Assembly (NCBI GenBank): GCA_947303625.1
Contig: CAMYYV010000012.1
Coordinates: 1-40,519, forward strand
Length of the DNA: 40,519 nt
Direction of reading: 5' to 3'
Source: an uncultured Bacteroidales bacterium
GTDB lineage: Bacteria > Bacteroidota > Bacteroidia > Bacteroidales > F082
The notes under the pieces were generated by a model, which saw nothing but the letters and a program-made list of their open reading frames with translations, did no database searches and had not been told where the DNA came from. Position numbers and translations under genes: made by a program. Below, piece after piece: positions 1 through 9,057 of this stretch; positions within the stretch are counted from its first letter, which is position 1, and each line of letters starts with the position of its first letter.

Positions 1-2
1 CG

Positions 3-635
3 TTGCATCAACTCCTTGTGGGATCGCTGGTGTTTTTCCTTATCTGGATCAATATAGACACCATCTTTTCTTTGTTACCCAATGGCGGCGTGTTTCGCGC
101 GGGTAAATGGGCTGTTTTGATCTTGTGCTTGAGTCGTCTCGTCAACTCGACGCTCAATGTGGGCACGACGGTGTTGAGTTATTCCAAGATCTACTATTAC
201 TCCTTGTTTTTTACTATTTTGCTGACGGTTTTGGCATGGTGGCTCAATGCCCGCTGGGTGCCTGCCGATGGTGATGCCGAGAAAGGGCTGATCGGTGCGG
301 CCTTCGCCACTTTGGTGGCCTATATGGTGCATTATATCCTGCTCTTGGCCTTGATTCGTTGGAAGATAGGCACCTTGCCCTTGTCGGCCAAACAACTGCT
401 GGTCATAGGTGTCATCGGGGTGATGTTCGGCCTCAATTGGCTTTGGTCGAAGGCACTGACGCCTTGGTTTGTTGGTCAGTTTGGCAAACCAGTGTACGGT
501 TTGGTCATTGACTCTGTTTTGAAAACGACATTGTTCCTCGTGGTGGGACTGGTCGCCGTCTACAAAATTAAGATTTCCCAATCGGTCAACGATGTGATTG
601 ACAAAGGCCTGCAAAAGATTGGCTTGAAACGCTGA
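3..635 (+). CDS. Polysaccharide flippase (Wzx/MATE-like), C-terminal part, 5' end cut by window
   Basis: The reading frame is open to the window edge, so the true start lies outside and only about 210 C-terminal residues are seen. They form about six hydrophobic segments separated by short loops. The layout and the polar, lysine-rich tail fit the last helices of a lipopolysaccharide/O-antigen flippase of the MATE/MOP superfamily, which moves lipid-linked sugar units across the inner membrane. The first codon visible in frame is TTG, but nothing supports it as a start. The gene ends only 10 bases from the stop of a convergent gene. The glycosyltransferases and polyol-phosphate genes downstream support a role in surface polysaccharide export. 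The family call rests on general topology and context, not on a diagnostic motif. Confidence 0.7.
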   Translation: MHQLLVGSLVFFLIWINIDTIFSLLPNGGVFRAGKWAVLILCLSRLVNSTLNVGTTVLSYSKIYYYSLFFTILLTVLAWWLNARWVPADGDAEKGLIGAAFATLVAYMVHYILLLALIRWKIGTLPLSAKQLLVIGVIGVMFGLNWLWSKALTPWFVGQFGKPVYGLVIDSVLKTTLFLVVGLVAVYKIKISQSVNDVIDKGLQKIGLKR

Positions 636-645
636 TGAGGGTTCC

Positions 646-2952
646 TCAAAGTTTGTCGATGTTTAGTTTTGCCCTGCCTATGCCGCGACTTGTCTGTATT
701 TCAATGAGATAGAGTCCGGCATTGAGGTTCTGCAAGGGAATGCTCAAACGCTCGCAGGGAGCGACGCTCTTTTCGATGACACATCGTCCTTGCAGGTCGT
801 ACACATTGACGCGCAAAATGTCTTCCGCCTCAATGGTTACCATGTCATGGGCGGGGTTGGGATAGAGGGCGACGGGGAATACCATCTCATCGATATCGAA
901 GAAGCCCGCATGGATGAGAATCTCGCGTTCGGTATAGCCGCAGCCATTCCATGCCTTGACACGCAGGACGGCATCACCGGGCTCGGTCACCCACAGGGCA
1001 CAATGCAGGCCTGTGATGTCCATCAGCCAGTCAATCCCTTCAAGTTCCCATTCGTAGCGGTCGGCAAAGCCGACAGAGTCGATGGAGTAGAAGTATTGTC
1101 CGAGGATGAGGTCGGTGCTCACATAAACCTCGGTTGGACCTTCAATGGGGCCAACGGCTGCGGGATAAGGCTTGACGGTGTAGTGCAGATGCACGAGTGA
1201 GTCGCATCCGCCAGAGGTGATATAGGTGCTATCATAAACACCTGATTGGGTGAAGTTATGTCCATTCCATGAGAAGCTGCCACAGGCCGTGGTGTCGGCA
1301 TCTGCCTCCATGGCATCGGAGAAGGAAAGATGCAGGGTGACGATGCTGTCGCAGCCTTCAGGCGTGACGAGCTCCTGCACATAGTCGCCAGGTTCGGTGT
1401 AGGTGATGCCATTCCAGGTGTAGCGGTCACAGGCTTCAACCTCCCATTCGTGGGTGAGCGTGCCGATAATGGTGAGATGCAGGGTGACGATACTGTCGCA
1501 GCCGTTGACCTCGAAGGTCTGTTGGTAGTCTCCGCTCTCCTCGTAAGTGGTTTCGTTCCAGGTGTACGACTCGCATTTCCGCTGCCAGAACTCATGTGTG
1601 ACCGTCTGCCCGAGGTTGACTTCAATGTTGTAAAGCGTGTCGCAGCCGTCGGGTGATTCGACGAATTGCTCAAAGTGGCCGCTCTCATTGTAGGTGATGC
1701 CGTGGAAGGTGAAGCTGTCGCAGCCCGTCCCTTCGATGGGTATCTCGGTGGTGGTGCAAGGACTGCAGGGCTCGCTCCATACGGGTCGCACGGAAAAGAG
1801 TTCGTCTTTTTCTTCTTTCCTGATGGCGCCTTCTTGATAAAGGTTGCCACCAAAGTTGACGGTCCAAGCCTCCTGTGCATTGCGCTCGGTACTCGTCCAG
1901 TAATAGTCACCAGATGGCGACGCTCCTCCGTTGGCCACCAACTGCTCTTCGATGTGGGGCAAGGCGGCGAAGAGTTTAGACAATTGGCCGACGGAGGGGA
2001 TGTGCCATCCATCGTCAAAGTCCACATGGCTGGACGCATAATTCGGGTTTAAGGCTTGGGCGGTACGCATCTGCAGGGTGGCATCATAGCCGCAATGCAC
2101 GCCATGCAACTCGTACCAGTCGTTTTCGTAGTTTTGGAGTTCGGTAAGGTCTTGGTTGCTGCCCCATGCATATTTCTGGGGTATATCGTTGAGTGCCACT
2201 AACCAATAGCTGTCGTCTTCTGGCGAGACATAATAGACAATACCCTTTTGCCCTCCTCCAGTGATGACCACATCGCCGATGAGATGGCGTTCCCGTTTTG
2301 CGATGCTGAAATTCCTGATGCTCCTTACGCCGATGGTCGAGGTGTTGTAGTAGTTCCATTTCATGTAGTTGGCAGTACTTCCACCTTCTGAAACCACAAT
2401 GGCATGCATGGCGTCCTGTTCGGTTGAGGACCAATACCAATTGGGATTGGCATGAGCCATGGGTGCTCCGTTGGCCACAGCCATGGATGCATTGACTTCA
2501 TTGACGTAAGCTATCAACCACCGTAACTGTCCGGCAGCAGGAAGATACCATCCATTGTCGAAATCTACCGACCAAGCGGCAGGAAACCAATCTGCTCCAA
2601 ATGTGTTTCTGATGATGGCCGTGTTTTGGTAGCCGTCAAGGTCAAAGAGGTCGTCTCTCGAATAGGTCAGATTAGGCAGTTCTGGGATGTCGAATCCGTC
2701 GTAATAATGATCTGGGCTGACCCAATTGATATCGTCGGCATCGTTGTGCAGGTTGACGGCCCAGCCTTGCTGACCATTGTTGTCCACATAAAAGACCACC
2801 CCCATGGCTGTCTTCCCTGAACTTGGGAACGCCTCGCAACTTAATACACTTCCGTCGGTGCACAGGATGTCGCCAATCTTGACCGTCTGACCCAAGAGGC
2901 AAGCGGGTATCAGCAACAAGACCATAAGGATATGTGAAAGGCGGAGTCTCAT
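646..2952 (-). CDS. T9SS-exported protein with two DUF1566-like domains and GCDS-type repeats
   Basis: The start is the ATG at 2950-2952, because it begins a clear signal peptide (MRLRLSHILMVLLLIPACLLG); the longer frame would run into the neighbouring gene. The 768-residue product has two DUF1566-like modules in its N-terminal half, each with a GW.(L/I)P..GQL core and a Y(W/Y)WxSTE motif followed by a VR.(I/V) motif. About four repeats follow, of the pattern WNG..Y...G.Y......GCDS(I/L)..LHL. A C-terminal type IX secretion sorting domain follows (LYPNPAHD, VYDLQGR, GLYLIEIQT). Such proteins cross the outer membrane by T9SS and are often anchored on A-LPS. The gene lies 2 bases after its larger paralogue, so the two are co-transcribed. 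The ligand is unknown. Confidence 0.85.
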   Translation of the reverse strand: MRLRLSHILMVLLLIPACLLGQTVKIGDILCTDGSVLSCEAFPSSGKTAMGVVFYVDNNGQQGWAVNLHNDADDINWVSPDHYYDGFDIPELPNLTYSRDDLFDLDGYQNTAIIRNTFGADWFPAAWSVDFDNGWYLPAAGQLRWLIAYVNEVNASMAVANGAPMAHANPNWYWSSTEQDAMHAIVVSEGGSTANYMKWNYYNTSTIGVRSIRNFSIAKRERHLIGDVVITGGGQKGIVYYVSPEDDSYWLVALNDIPQKYAWGSNQDLTELQNYENDWYELHGVHCGYDATLQMRTAQALNPNYASSHVDFDDGWHIPSVGQLSKLFAALPHIEEQLVANGGASPSGDYYWTSTERNAQEAWTVNFGGNLYQEGAIRKEEKDELFSVRPVWSEPCSPCTTTEIPIEGTGCDSFTFHGITYNESGHFEQFVESPDGCDTLYNIEVNLGQTVTHEFWQRKCESYTWNETTYEESGDYQQTFEVNGCDSIVTLHLTIIGTLTHEWEVEACDRYTWNGITYTEPGDYVQELVTPEGCDSIVTLHLSFSDAMEADADTTACGSFSWNGHNFTQSGVYDSTYITSGGCDSLVHLHYTVKPYPAAVGPIEGPTEVYVSTDLILGQYFYSIDSVGFADRYEWELEGIDWLMDITGLHCALWVTEPGDAVLRVKAWNGCGYTEREILIHAGFFDIDEMVFPVALYPNPAHDMVTIEAEDILRVNVYDLQGRCVIEKSVAPCERLSIPLQNLNAGLYLIEIQTSRGIGRAKLNIDKL

Positions 2953-2954
2953 GA

Positions 2955-5900
2955 CTATTCGGTTTTCAGCTTCCTTCGGGCGATGCCATAGTCCGTTTGT
3001 ATCTCGATGAGATACAGTTTGGATTCGAGACCCGACAATGACATTTCGATGCGGTCGCTTCGTTCGAAGGACTGCTCCAATAGGCATTGTCCTTGCAAAT
3101 CATACAGCCTGACGCGTCGGATGTCCTCGGCTTCGATGCAGACCTTGTCATGGGCTGGGTTAGGGTAAAGGGCTACGCGGATGCCCCTCTCGTCGAGGTC
3201 GAAGAAGCCTGCATGGATGAGGATCTCGCGTTCAGTGTAGCCACAGCCGTTCCAAGCCTTGACGCGTAGGACGGCATCGCCGGGTTCAGTCACCCAGAGG
3301 GCACACTGCAGGCCTGTAGTATCCATCGGCCAGTCGATACCATCAAGTTCCCATTCGTAATAGTCTGCAAAGCCGACGGAATCGATGGAGTAGTAGTATT
3401 GTCCGAGGATGAGGTCGGTGCTTACATAGACTTCGGTCGGACCTTCAATGGGTCCGATGGCGGCAGGATAGGGGTTGACGGTAAGGTGCAGGTGCACGAG
3501 GGAGTCGCATCCACCAGGAGTGACGAACATGTGGTCGTATTGCCCCGATTGTGTGAGCTCTTGTCCGGCCCAAGAAAAGCTTCCGCAGGCAATGATGTCG
3601 GATTCAACCTCCATGGCTTGGGTAAAGACGAGATGCAGGGTGACGATGCTGTCGCAGCCGTCGACGGATTCGAACTCCTGCACATAGTCGCCAGGCTCGT
3701 CGTAGGTGATGCCGTTCCAAGCGTAGTGGTCGCAGGCCTCTATCGACCATTCGTGAGTGAGCGTCCCGATGATGGTGAGATGGAGAGTGACGATGCTGTC
3801 GCAGCCATCCGCACTTTCAAAGGTTTGCTGGTAGTTGCCACTTTCTGTGTAGGAAGTGCCGTTCCATGTGTATTCTTCACATCTTCTTTTCCAAAACTCG
3901 TGTGTGACAGCCTGCCCAAGGTTGACCTCGATGTTGTAAAGTGTGTCGCAGCCTTCAGGCGACTCGATGAGTTGCTCGTAGTGACCGCTCTCGTCGTAAG
4001 TGATGCCGTTAAAGGTGTATTCGTTGCAACCCGAGCCGACAACATCAACCTCGATTTGGCCGCCAGGATTGTAGGGTTCGCCTTCGGTTGTGATGTAGTA
4101 GGCCTGCTGCAGGAAGTTATTGTAGGGTCGTCGCACTGTGCCGTCATGGGCAGTGAAGACGGTGGCCTTGTCGAAACAGAATGTCGGGATGGTGAGGTCT
4201 TCGTTTACGTTGGTGACATGGTACATGTATTGATTCCAGACGGGGCGGGCCGGCGACCAGTTGCCAGGGCTACCAAAGACATGGAGCCCGCCATAGCCGA
4301 TGTCTTGGTTGTAATCTGTGTCGAGCATGCCTGTAGCGACGATTTCGGCAAAGCCGTCGCCATTGACATCGGCGACAACGGGGTATTCGACACCGGTGCC
4401 TGCCGCCATCTTTCGAGCATAGACATTGTATGGACAAATGGTGTCATTGCCTGTGATGTGGCTCTTGCCGCTGCCGTTCATGATACGGATGTTTCGGTTG
4501 TCGCGATACACAATCTCCATAATGCCATCTTGGTTGAAGTCGAATAGGGTGAGCCCTGTTTGACCAGACCTGTCGTCATGGGAAACCGACCAGATGGTTT
4601 GGAATCCGTTTTGGGTAGTATAGCGCCAGCAAAACAGTTTCTCTGTCGAACCGTTGGGTTGGTCTTCAAGAAGAATCATCTCAGGATGTGGGTCATCGTC
4701 GATGTTGCCTATGGTGACGTAACCTGTGCATCTACAACGGTGCGCTTTTTGGAATAGGATCTGTCCGTTCGATGGCTTGTAGGCATAGAAATAGGTGTCG
4801 TCTATGGTCTGGTCGTTGGTGTTGTCGCGAATCACTAACACTTCGCTTTCGCCGTCTAAGTCGAAGTCGGCTAAGGTGACATGTCCGTCTTGTGAGAATC
4901 CGGTGGGCGGCGTGATAATCTTGTTGACAGTGATGGAGTTAAGCGAAGGATTAGTGCGGCTTATTATGTTGACATTATAAATGGTGTTGCCGCATATCAG
5001 CTCCTGCGTTGCATCTCCAAGAATGTCGTAAGCGAGGGACATAGCGTAGTAGGTGTGGTGTGTGCCATAGTTGGTATGAAGGGGTGACCCTCTGAATCCT
5101 AGACCTTTGTTCCCGTTAGAAGGACCTGAGCAGAGCCATTTCAGCGTGGCAGCATCAAAAATGTCGCTGCCAGAATACACTTCAGGATAGCCGTCGCCGT
5201 TAAAGTCGGCTAATGAGACCATACCATCGCAGGTGGTGGGTCGGTCCGACACATTCAATAGGGTGCCGTCGATGGCGAATGAACGGATTAGCTTGTCATT
5301 GCAACGAACAAAAATGGCGCCTTGCATGCCTCCTCCTTCCGTAGGATAACGACCCAAAGCATAGGCCCCGTTGGAATTGAACACGGTGTCGGGCATGTTG
5401 ATACTCTGCTGCAAACTGAGGTCGTTGCCGTTATACACGTCGATTTTGAACGAGTAATAATTGACGTTGGAATAATGGGCAACCACGATGTCGACTATGC
5501 CATTTCCATCTATATCGCCAACTATAATAGGGGAGTAAGATGCTATATTATTGCTGCCGTTGGTGTAGAGCAACTGAATGTCCCATGGCCTCCCTTGCAA
5601 CGGCTGGTTGCAGTCGGATTCAATGACGTTGTCGGGAAAGGTGGGTACGGGGAGGGGAGGATTGGCGAAACTCAGGTTACGGACAGCCCGCACACGGTGG
5701 TTCGACGTCTTTTCGCGACGGGTGAAATGTCCAGCCCGAACATTGGCACTAGGGTTGCAACTCAAGGTGAAGGCAAGGCTACCGTCAGCCTCCGTACTCG
5801 ACCAATAATCGGCATTGGCGAGTTTGGTGCCGTAAGTTTCTAGCGGGTCTTCGATGAAGGGGAAGGCGCCGAAGAGTTTCGAAAGTTGGCCTGCCGTCGG

Positions 5901-6860
5901 CAGATACCACCCATGCTCATAGTCGACCACGTTGGCAGCCGTGCTTAACCCTGTCTGGTAGGCTCTGATGGTACTAGTGTTAGCCATACCGTCTGTTTCG
6001 ACTAAAAGACTTCCATAAGGTGACGAGCAGGTTTGGTTGGTGAGACCAGGTACGTCATCGTTGCCCCACATCACCGATGTTGAAGCGTCGTTTAAGGCCA
6101 CCATCCAGCCGTCGCTTTGGTCGGGTGTCACATAGAATAGGATGCCTTGGCTGCCATCATCGTTGGTGATGAGGTCACCGATGTGGTAGGTCGGATGAAC
6201 GGGATTCTGTATCTCGAAATCTTTGATTTGCCGCACGCCGATACCGTTGGGAGGATAATTGACATGGTTGTCCTTTACATAGTCGCCAGTGCTGCCGCCA
6301 GAGTTCATGTCGTAGGCGTGGTACTCGGTGACTTCGGTCGACGACCACCAATAATAGTTGTCGTGATAAGGGAATGGGGTGCCACCAACCACTTGCAAGG
6401 ATGCGTTGACTTCAGGCATGTAGGAATAGAGGTAACGCAACTGTCCCGCGCTGGGAAGATACCAGCCATGTTCGTAGTCGACTGCCCAAGCGGCAGGGAA
6501 GTCGGAGCGGTTGCCGTGACTGCGGATGATGCCTGTATTCTCGTTCCCGTTAAGGTCATGCACGGCCTCGCGGGCGTTTGCATAGTTGTTCAGCTCAGGG
6601 AGGTCGTAGCCGTAGTATTCGCTACTGCTCCACTTGATGGATGAGCTTTGGTTGTCGAGTGCGACTGCCCAGCCGTGCGCGTCGGCACCGTCGACATAAA
6701 ACACGATACCGTCGGCAGTCCTTCCTGAGGAGGCGAATTGCTCGGGGCTGACAGTACTCCCGTCGGTACACAGAATGTCACCTATTTTGACGCTTTGCGC
6801 GAAAAGTGTAATAGGCGACAGCATCAAGGAGACTAAAATCAAGTATAGTTGAGATTTCAT
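2955..6860 (-). CDS. Large T9SS-exported protein: DUF1566-like domains, VCBS/FG-GAP repeats, GCDS repeats, sorting tail
   Basis: The 1301-residue protein starts at the ATG at 6858-6860, which opens a signal peptide (MKSQLYLILVSLMLSPITLFAQ region); an in-frame ATG 12 codons upstream lacks this logic. Residues about 20-415 hold two DUF1566-like modules (GWYLPSAGQL, YYWWSSTE, later DYWSSTE). Residues about 430-900 contain at least six VCBS/FG-GAP-like calcium-loop repeats (GDIDGNGIVDIV, ADFNGDGYPEV, FDFNQDGIMEIV, ADVNGDGFAEIV), expected to form a beta-propeller. Residues about 960-1140 hold GCDS(I/L)VTLHL repeats, and the last 80 are a T9SS sorting domain (LYPNPAHD, LYDLQGQ). The ends are near-copies of the downstream gene, so the pair looks like a duplication in which one member gained or lost the propeller. 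It is probably a cell-surface adhesin or glycan binder; that role is inference. Confidence 0.85.
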   Translation of the reverse strand: MKSQLYLILVSLMLSPITLFAQSVKIGDILCTDGSTVSPEQFASSGRTADGIVFYVDGADAHGWAVALDNQSSSIKWSSSEYYGYDLPELNNYANAREAVHDLNGNENTGIIRSHGNRSDFPAAWAVDYEHGWYLPSAGQLRYLYSYMPEVNASLQVVGGTPFPYHDNYYWWSSTEVTEYHAYDMNSGGSTGDYVKDNHVNYPPNGIGVRQIKDFEIQNPVHPTYHIGDLITNDDGSQGILFYVTPDQSDGWMVALNDASTSVMWGNDDVPGLTNQTCSSPYGSLLVETDGMANTSTIRAYQTGLSTAANVVDYEHGWYLPTAGQLSKLFGAFPFIEDPLETYGTKLANADYWSSTEADGSLAFTLSCNPSANVRAGHFTRREKTSNHRVRAVRNLSFANPPLPVPTFPDNVIESDCNQPLQGRPWDIQLLYTNGSNNIASYSPIIVGDIDGNGIVDIVVAHYSNVNYYSFKIDVYNGNDLSLQQSINMPDTVFNSNGAYALGRYPTEGGGMQGAIFVRCNDKLIRSFAIDGTLLNVSDRPTTCDGMVSLADFNGDGYPEVYSGSDIFDAATLKWLCSGPSNGNKGLGFRGSPLHTNYGTHHTYYAMSLAYDILGDATQELICGNTIYNVNIISRTNPSLNSITVNKIITPPTGFSQDGHVTLADFDLDGESEVLVIRDNTNDQTIDDTYFYAYKPSNGQILFQKAHRCRCTGYVTIGNIDDDPHPEMILLEDQPNGSTEKLFCWRYTTQNGFQTIWSVSHDDRSGQTGLTLFDFNQDGIMEIVYRDNRNIRIMNGSGKSHITGNDTICPYNVYARKMAAGTGVEYPVVADVNGDGFAEIVATGMLDTDYNQDIGYGGLHVFGSPGNWSPARPVWNQYMYHVTNVNEDLTIPTFCFDKATVFTAHDGTVRRPYNNFLQQAYYITTEGEPYNPGGQIEVDVVGSGCNEYTFNGITYDESGHYEQLIESPEGCDTLYNIEVNLGQAVTHEFWKRRCEEYTWNGTSYTESGNYQQTFESADGCDSIVTLHLTIIGTLTHEWSIEACDHYAWNGITYDEPGDYVQEFESVDGCDSIVTLHLVFTQAMEVESDIIACGSFSWAGQELTQSGQYDHMFVTPGGCDSLVHLHLTVNPYPAAIGPIEGPTEVYVSTDLILGQYYYSIDSVGFADYYEWELDGIDWPMDTTGLQCALWVTEPGDAVLRVKAWNGCGYTEREILIHAGFFDLDERGIRVALYPNPAHDKVCIEAEDIRRVRLYDLQGQCLLEQSFERSDRIEMSLSGLESKLYLIEIQTDYGIARRKLKTE

Positions 6861-6893
6861 GTCTTTATGTTTCAAATCGTCCAAACTATAGCG

Positions 6894-6901
6894 CAAAGAT
6901 A
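6894..6901 (-). promoter_or_regulatory. Bacteroidota -7 promoter box (TATCTTTG) for the T9SS pair
   Basis: On the minus strand the sequence reads TATCTTTG, an exact match to TAnnTTTG, with its last base 33 bases before the start codon of the large T9SS gene. I see no convincing TTTG at the usual upstream spacing. It lies back to back with a plus-strand box at 6953-6960, making a compact divergent control region. Confidence 0.55.
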
Positions 6902-6952
6902 CTGTATTTTTCTTTTTTTGGGTTTACAATGCAAATTTTTTTGTTTTTTCCA

Positions 6953-6960
6953 TATTTTTG
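6953..6960 (+). promoter_or_regulatory. Bacteroidota -7 promoter box (TATTTTTG) for the polyol-phosphate operon
   Basis: TATTTTTG matches TAnnTTTG and sits 22 bases before the ATG at 6983. The upstream stretch is T-rich, but no TTTG lies at the expected distance, so only the -7 element is supported. Confidence 0.55.
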
Positions 6961-6982
6961 CAACACAAAACAATAGACATAA

Positions 6983-8332
6983 ATGAAGAAGGTCATCACA
7001 TACGGCACTTTTGATATGCTGCATCAGGGTCATATCAATCTGCTCAGGCGTGCCAAGGCCTTGGGCGACTATCTCATTGTGGGCGTCACGAGCGACAGTT
7101 TCGACAAGAACCGTGGCAAGTTGAATGTGCGCAACAACGTGCTTGAAAGGGTAGAGGCGGTGAAGTCGACGGGCTTCGTCGATGAGGTCATCATTGAAGA
7201 CTATGTAGGTCAAAAGATTGACGACATCCAAAAATACGATGTGGATATCTTCGCCATTGGTTCCGATTGGGAAGGTTTGTTCGACTATCTGAAGGAGTAT
7301 TGCGAAGTGGTCTATCTGCCTCGCACGGAAGGCATCTCGTCCACCATGCTTCGGGAAGAGACCCAAGATGAAGTGAGAGTAGGAGTGGTAGGCTGTGGCC
7401 GTGTCGCACGCAAGTTCATCCCGGAGTCGTCTTATGTGAGCGGCATCAAGGTGGTGGCTGCTTATGATACGGATGCGAACGTTTTGCAGAAATATGCTGC
7501 CGACATGAGTGGCGTCAAGCCATGTGCTTCGTTTGTTGCTTTGCTCGAAGAGGTGGATGCCGTGTATGTGGCTACGCCTCATTTGTCGCACTATGATTAT
7601 ATCAAGCAGAGCCTGATGGCTGGAAAACATGTGTTGTGCGAGACGCCGATGGTGTTGCGCGAGGAGCAGGCTAAGAAATTGTTTCAACTCGCAGAAAGCA
7701 GAAACGTGGTCTTGATGGAGGCTAACAAGACGGCCCATTGCCCCGCTTTCAACCATCTGATGGTGATGGTCAAATCAGGTGTGATAGGTCAGGTTGTCGA
7801 TGTAAATGCTTCTCTGTCAAAACTATGGGATGATGATTTAACGTTGCGTGAGTTTAATCCTGACCAGGCAGGCGGTTCCATGTATGAGATGGGTAGTTAT
7901 CCCTTGCTTCCTATTGTCAAGTTGATGGGTGTCCATTATGACGACCTCATCCTCTTCAGCAGGATGAAGGGCGGTGTTGATATGTATACGAAGGGGCTGG
8001 TCCGTTATCCTTCGGCAGTGTGCTCGTTTCAGGTGGGACTTGGCGTGAAGACGGAGGGCAACCTCGTCATCAGCGGCACGAAAGGATATGCCTATGTGCC
8101 CGCACCGTGGTGGAAGACGGACTATTTCGAGTTGCGCTACGAGAATCAGAACGAAAACAAGAAGTTCTTCTACCAGTGGGATGGCGACGGACTTCGCTAT
8201 GAGATACAAGAATTCATCCGTTGTGTCATCGGACACCGTTTCTCGACGGCACGTCTTCGTCGCCATGAAAGCATCTGCATGGCCGAGATGATGCAACGTT
8301 TTACGGAAAGAAAAAACTTGTTTGAGATATGA
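6983..8332 (+). CDS. Cytidylyltransferase (TagD-like) fused to Gfo/Idh/MocA oxidoreductase domain
   Basis: Residues 1 to about 130 are a TagD/GCT-type nucleotidyltransferase: GTFDMLHQGH holds the HxGH nucleotide-binding motif (H14, H17), and RTEGISSTMLRE is the family's C-terminal signature. Such enzymes make CDP-glycerol or a similar CDP-polyol from CTP and a polyol phosphate. From about residue 132 a second enzyme starts with a Rossmann fold (GVVGCGRVA) of the Gfo/Idh/MocA dehydrogenase family, running to residue 449. The usual EKP motif, whose lysine is catalytic, reads ETP here (CETPMVL), so dehydrogenase activity may be altered or lost. The next gene overlaps by four bases and encodes an SDR; LicD and a glycerophosphotransferase follow. 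The order suggests that one polypeptide helps make and activate a polyol phosphate. The exact polyol cannot be read from sequence. Confidence 0.85.
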   Translation: MKKVITYGTFDMLHQGHINLLRRAKALGDYLIVGVTSDSFDKNRGKLNVRNNVLERVEAVKSTGFVDEVIIEDYVGQKIDDIQKYDVDIFAIGSDWEGLFDYLKEYCEVVYLPRTEGISSTMLREETQDEVRVGVVGCGRVARKFIPESSYVSGIKVVAAYDTDANVLQKYAADMSGVKPCASFVALLEEVDAVYVATPHLSHYDYIKQSLMAGKHVLCETPMVLREEQAKKLFQLAESRNVVLMEANKTAHCPAFNHLMVMVKSGVIGQVVDVNASLSKLWDDDLTLREFNPDQAGGSMYEMGSYPLLPIVKLMGVHYDDLILFSRMKGGVDMYTKGLVRYPSAVCSFQVGLGVKTEGNLVISGTKGYAYVPAPWWKTDYFELRYENQNENKKFFYQWDGDGLRYEIQEFIRCVIGHRFSTARLRRHESICMAEMMQRFTERKNLFEI

Positions 8333-9048
8333 AAAACGCAATTGTGACTGGCGCCACGCGAGGCATTGGACTGGCAACGGCCGAAATGCTGCTGAAGGAG
8401 GGCTATCATGTGACAGTGACATACGCCTACGACGAACCCTCGGTTGAGCCCTGCAAGGCACGACTCTCTGCCATCAGCGAGGAATATGAAATTGTTTGGG
8501 CCGACCAAACCAATAAACAGGAGATGCGAGACTTCGCCTGTAAGATGCGTGAGAAAGGCCATATCGATTGCATTGTGTGCAACGCGGGCATGACCCTGCG
8601 AAATAGCTTGAATGACATTATGGAAGAAGACTGGGAACGGGTGATGCAGATGAATGTCAATAGCAACGTCTATCTCATTCGCGACTTGTTTGATGTCATC
8701 CCCGAAAACTCCAGAATCGTGTTTACAGGTTCGCTGATGGGCATCTTGCCTCATAGCGTATCCCTTTCCTATGGTGTGACCAAAGCCGCAGTCATGGCTC
8801 TGGCAAAGAACTTGGTGAAGTGTTTCGAAGGTACGGGAACTACTGTCAATGCCATCGCTCCAGGTTTCGTGGAGACGGAGTGGCAGAAGGACAAACCCTT
8901 GGAGATCAGAAACAATATCTACAACAAGACAGCCATCAAACGTTTCGCTGATCCGTCTGAGATTGCCGATGCGGTCCGTTTTTGCATCAACAATGCTTTT
9001 GTCAACGGTAGTATTATCGAAGTGAGCGGAGGCTATTGTTTCAAATGA
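8329..9048 (+). CDS. Short-chain dehydrogenase/reductase (FabG-like) in the polyol-phosphate operon
   Basis: This 239-residue classical SDR has the nucleotide loop TGATRGIG near residue 8, the NAG motif (CNAGM), a catalytic serine in FTGSLMG, and the YGVTK catalytic Tyr/Lys pair. The tail GSIIEVSGGY is typical of FabG-like SDRs. Its ATG overlaps the stop of the fusion gene in an ATGA junction, implying translational coupling. By analogy with TarJ-type reductases that supply ribitol phosphate next to a cytidylyltransferase, it may reduce a keto-sugar phosphate to the polyol; TarJ itself belongs to a different dehydrogenase family, so this is inference from context. A role in fatty-acid synthesis is less likely here because no fab genes are near. 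Confidence 0.8.
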   Translation: MKNAIVTGATRGIGLATAEMLLKEGYHVTVTYAYDEPSVEPCKARLSAISEEYEIVWADQTNKQEMRDFACKMREKGHIDCIVCNAGMTLRNSLNDIMEEDWERVMQMNVNSNVYLIRDLFDVIPENSRIVFTGSLMGILPHSVSLSYGVTKAAVMALAKNLVKCFEGTGTTVNAIAPGFVETEWQKDKPLEIRNNIYNKTAIKRFADPSEIADAVRFCINNAFVNGSIIEVSGGYCFK

Positions 9049-9057
9049 ATACAGAAG

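Noticed and set aside
3399-4547. Long plus-strand reading frame opposite the large T9SS gene
   Set aside because: It mirrors the repeats of the real minus-strand gene, has no family features, and the opposite frame has a signal peptide and sorting tail.
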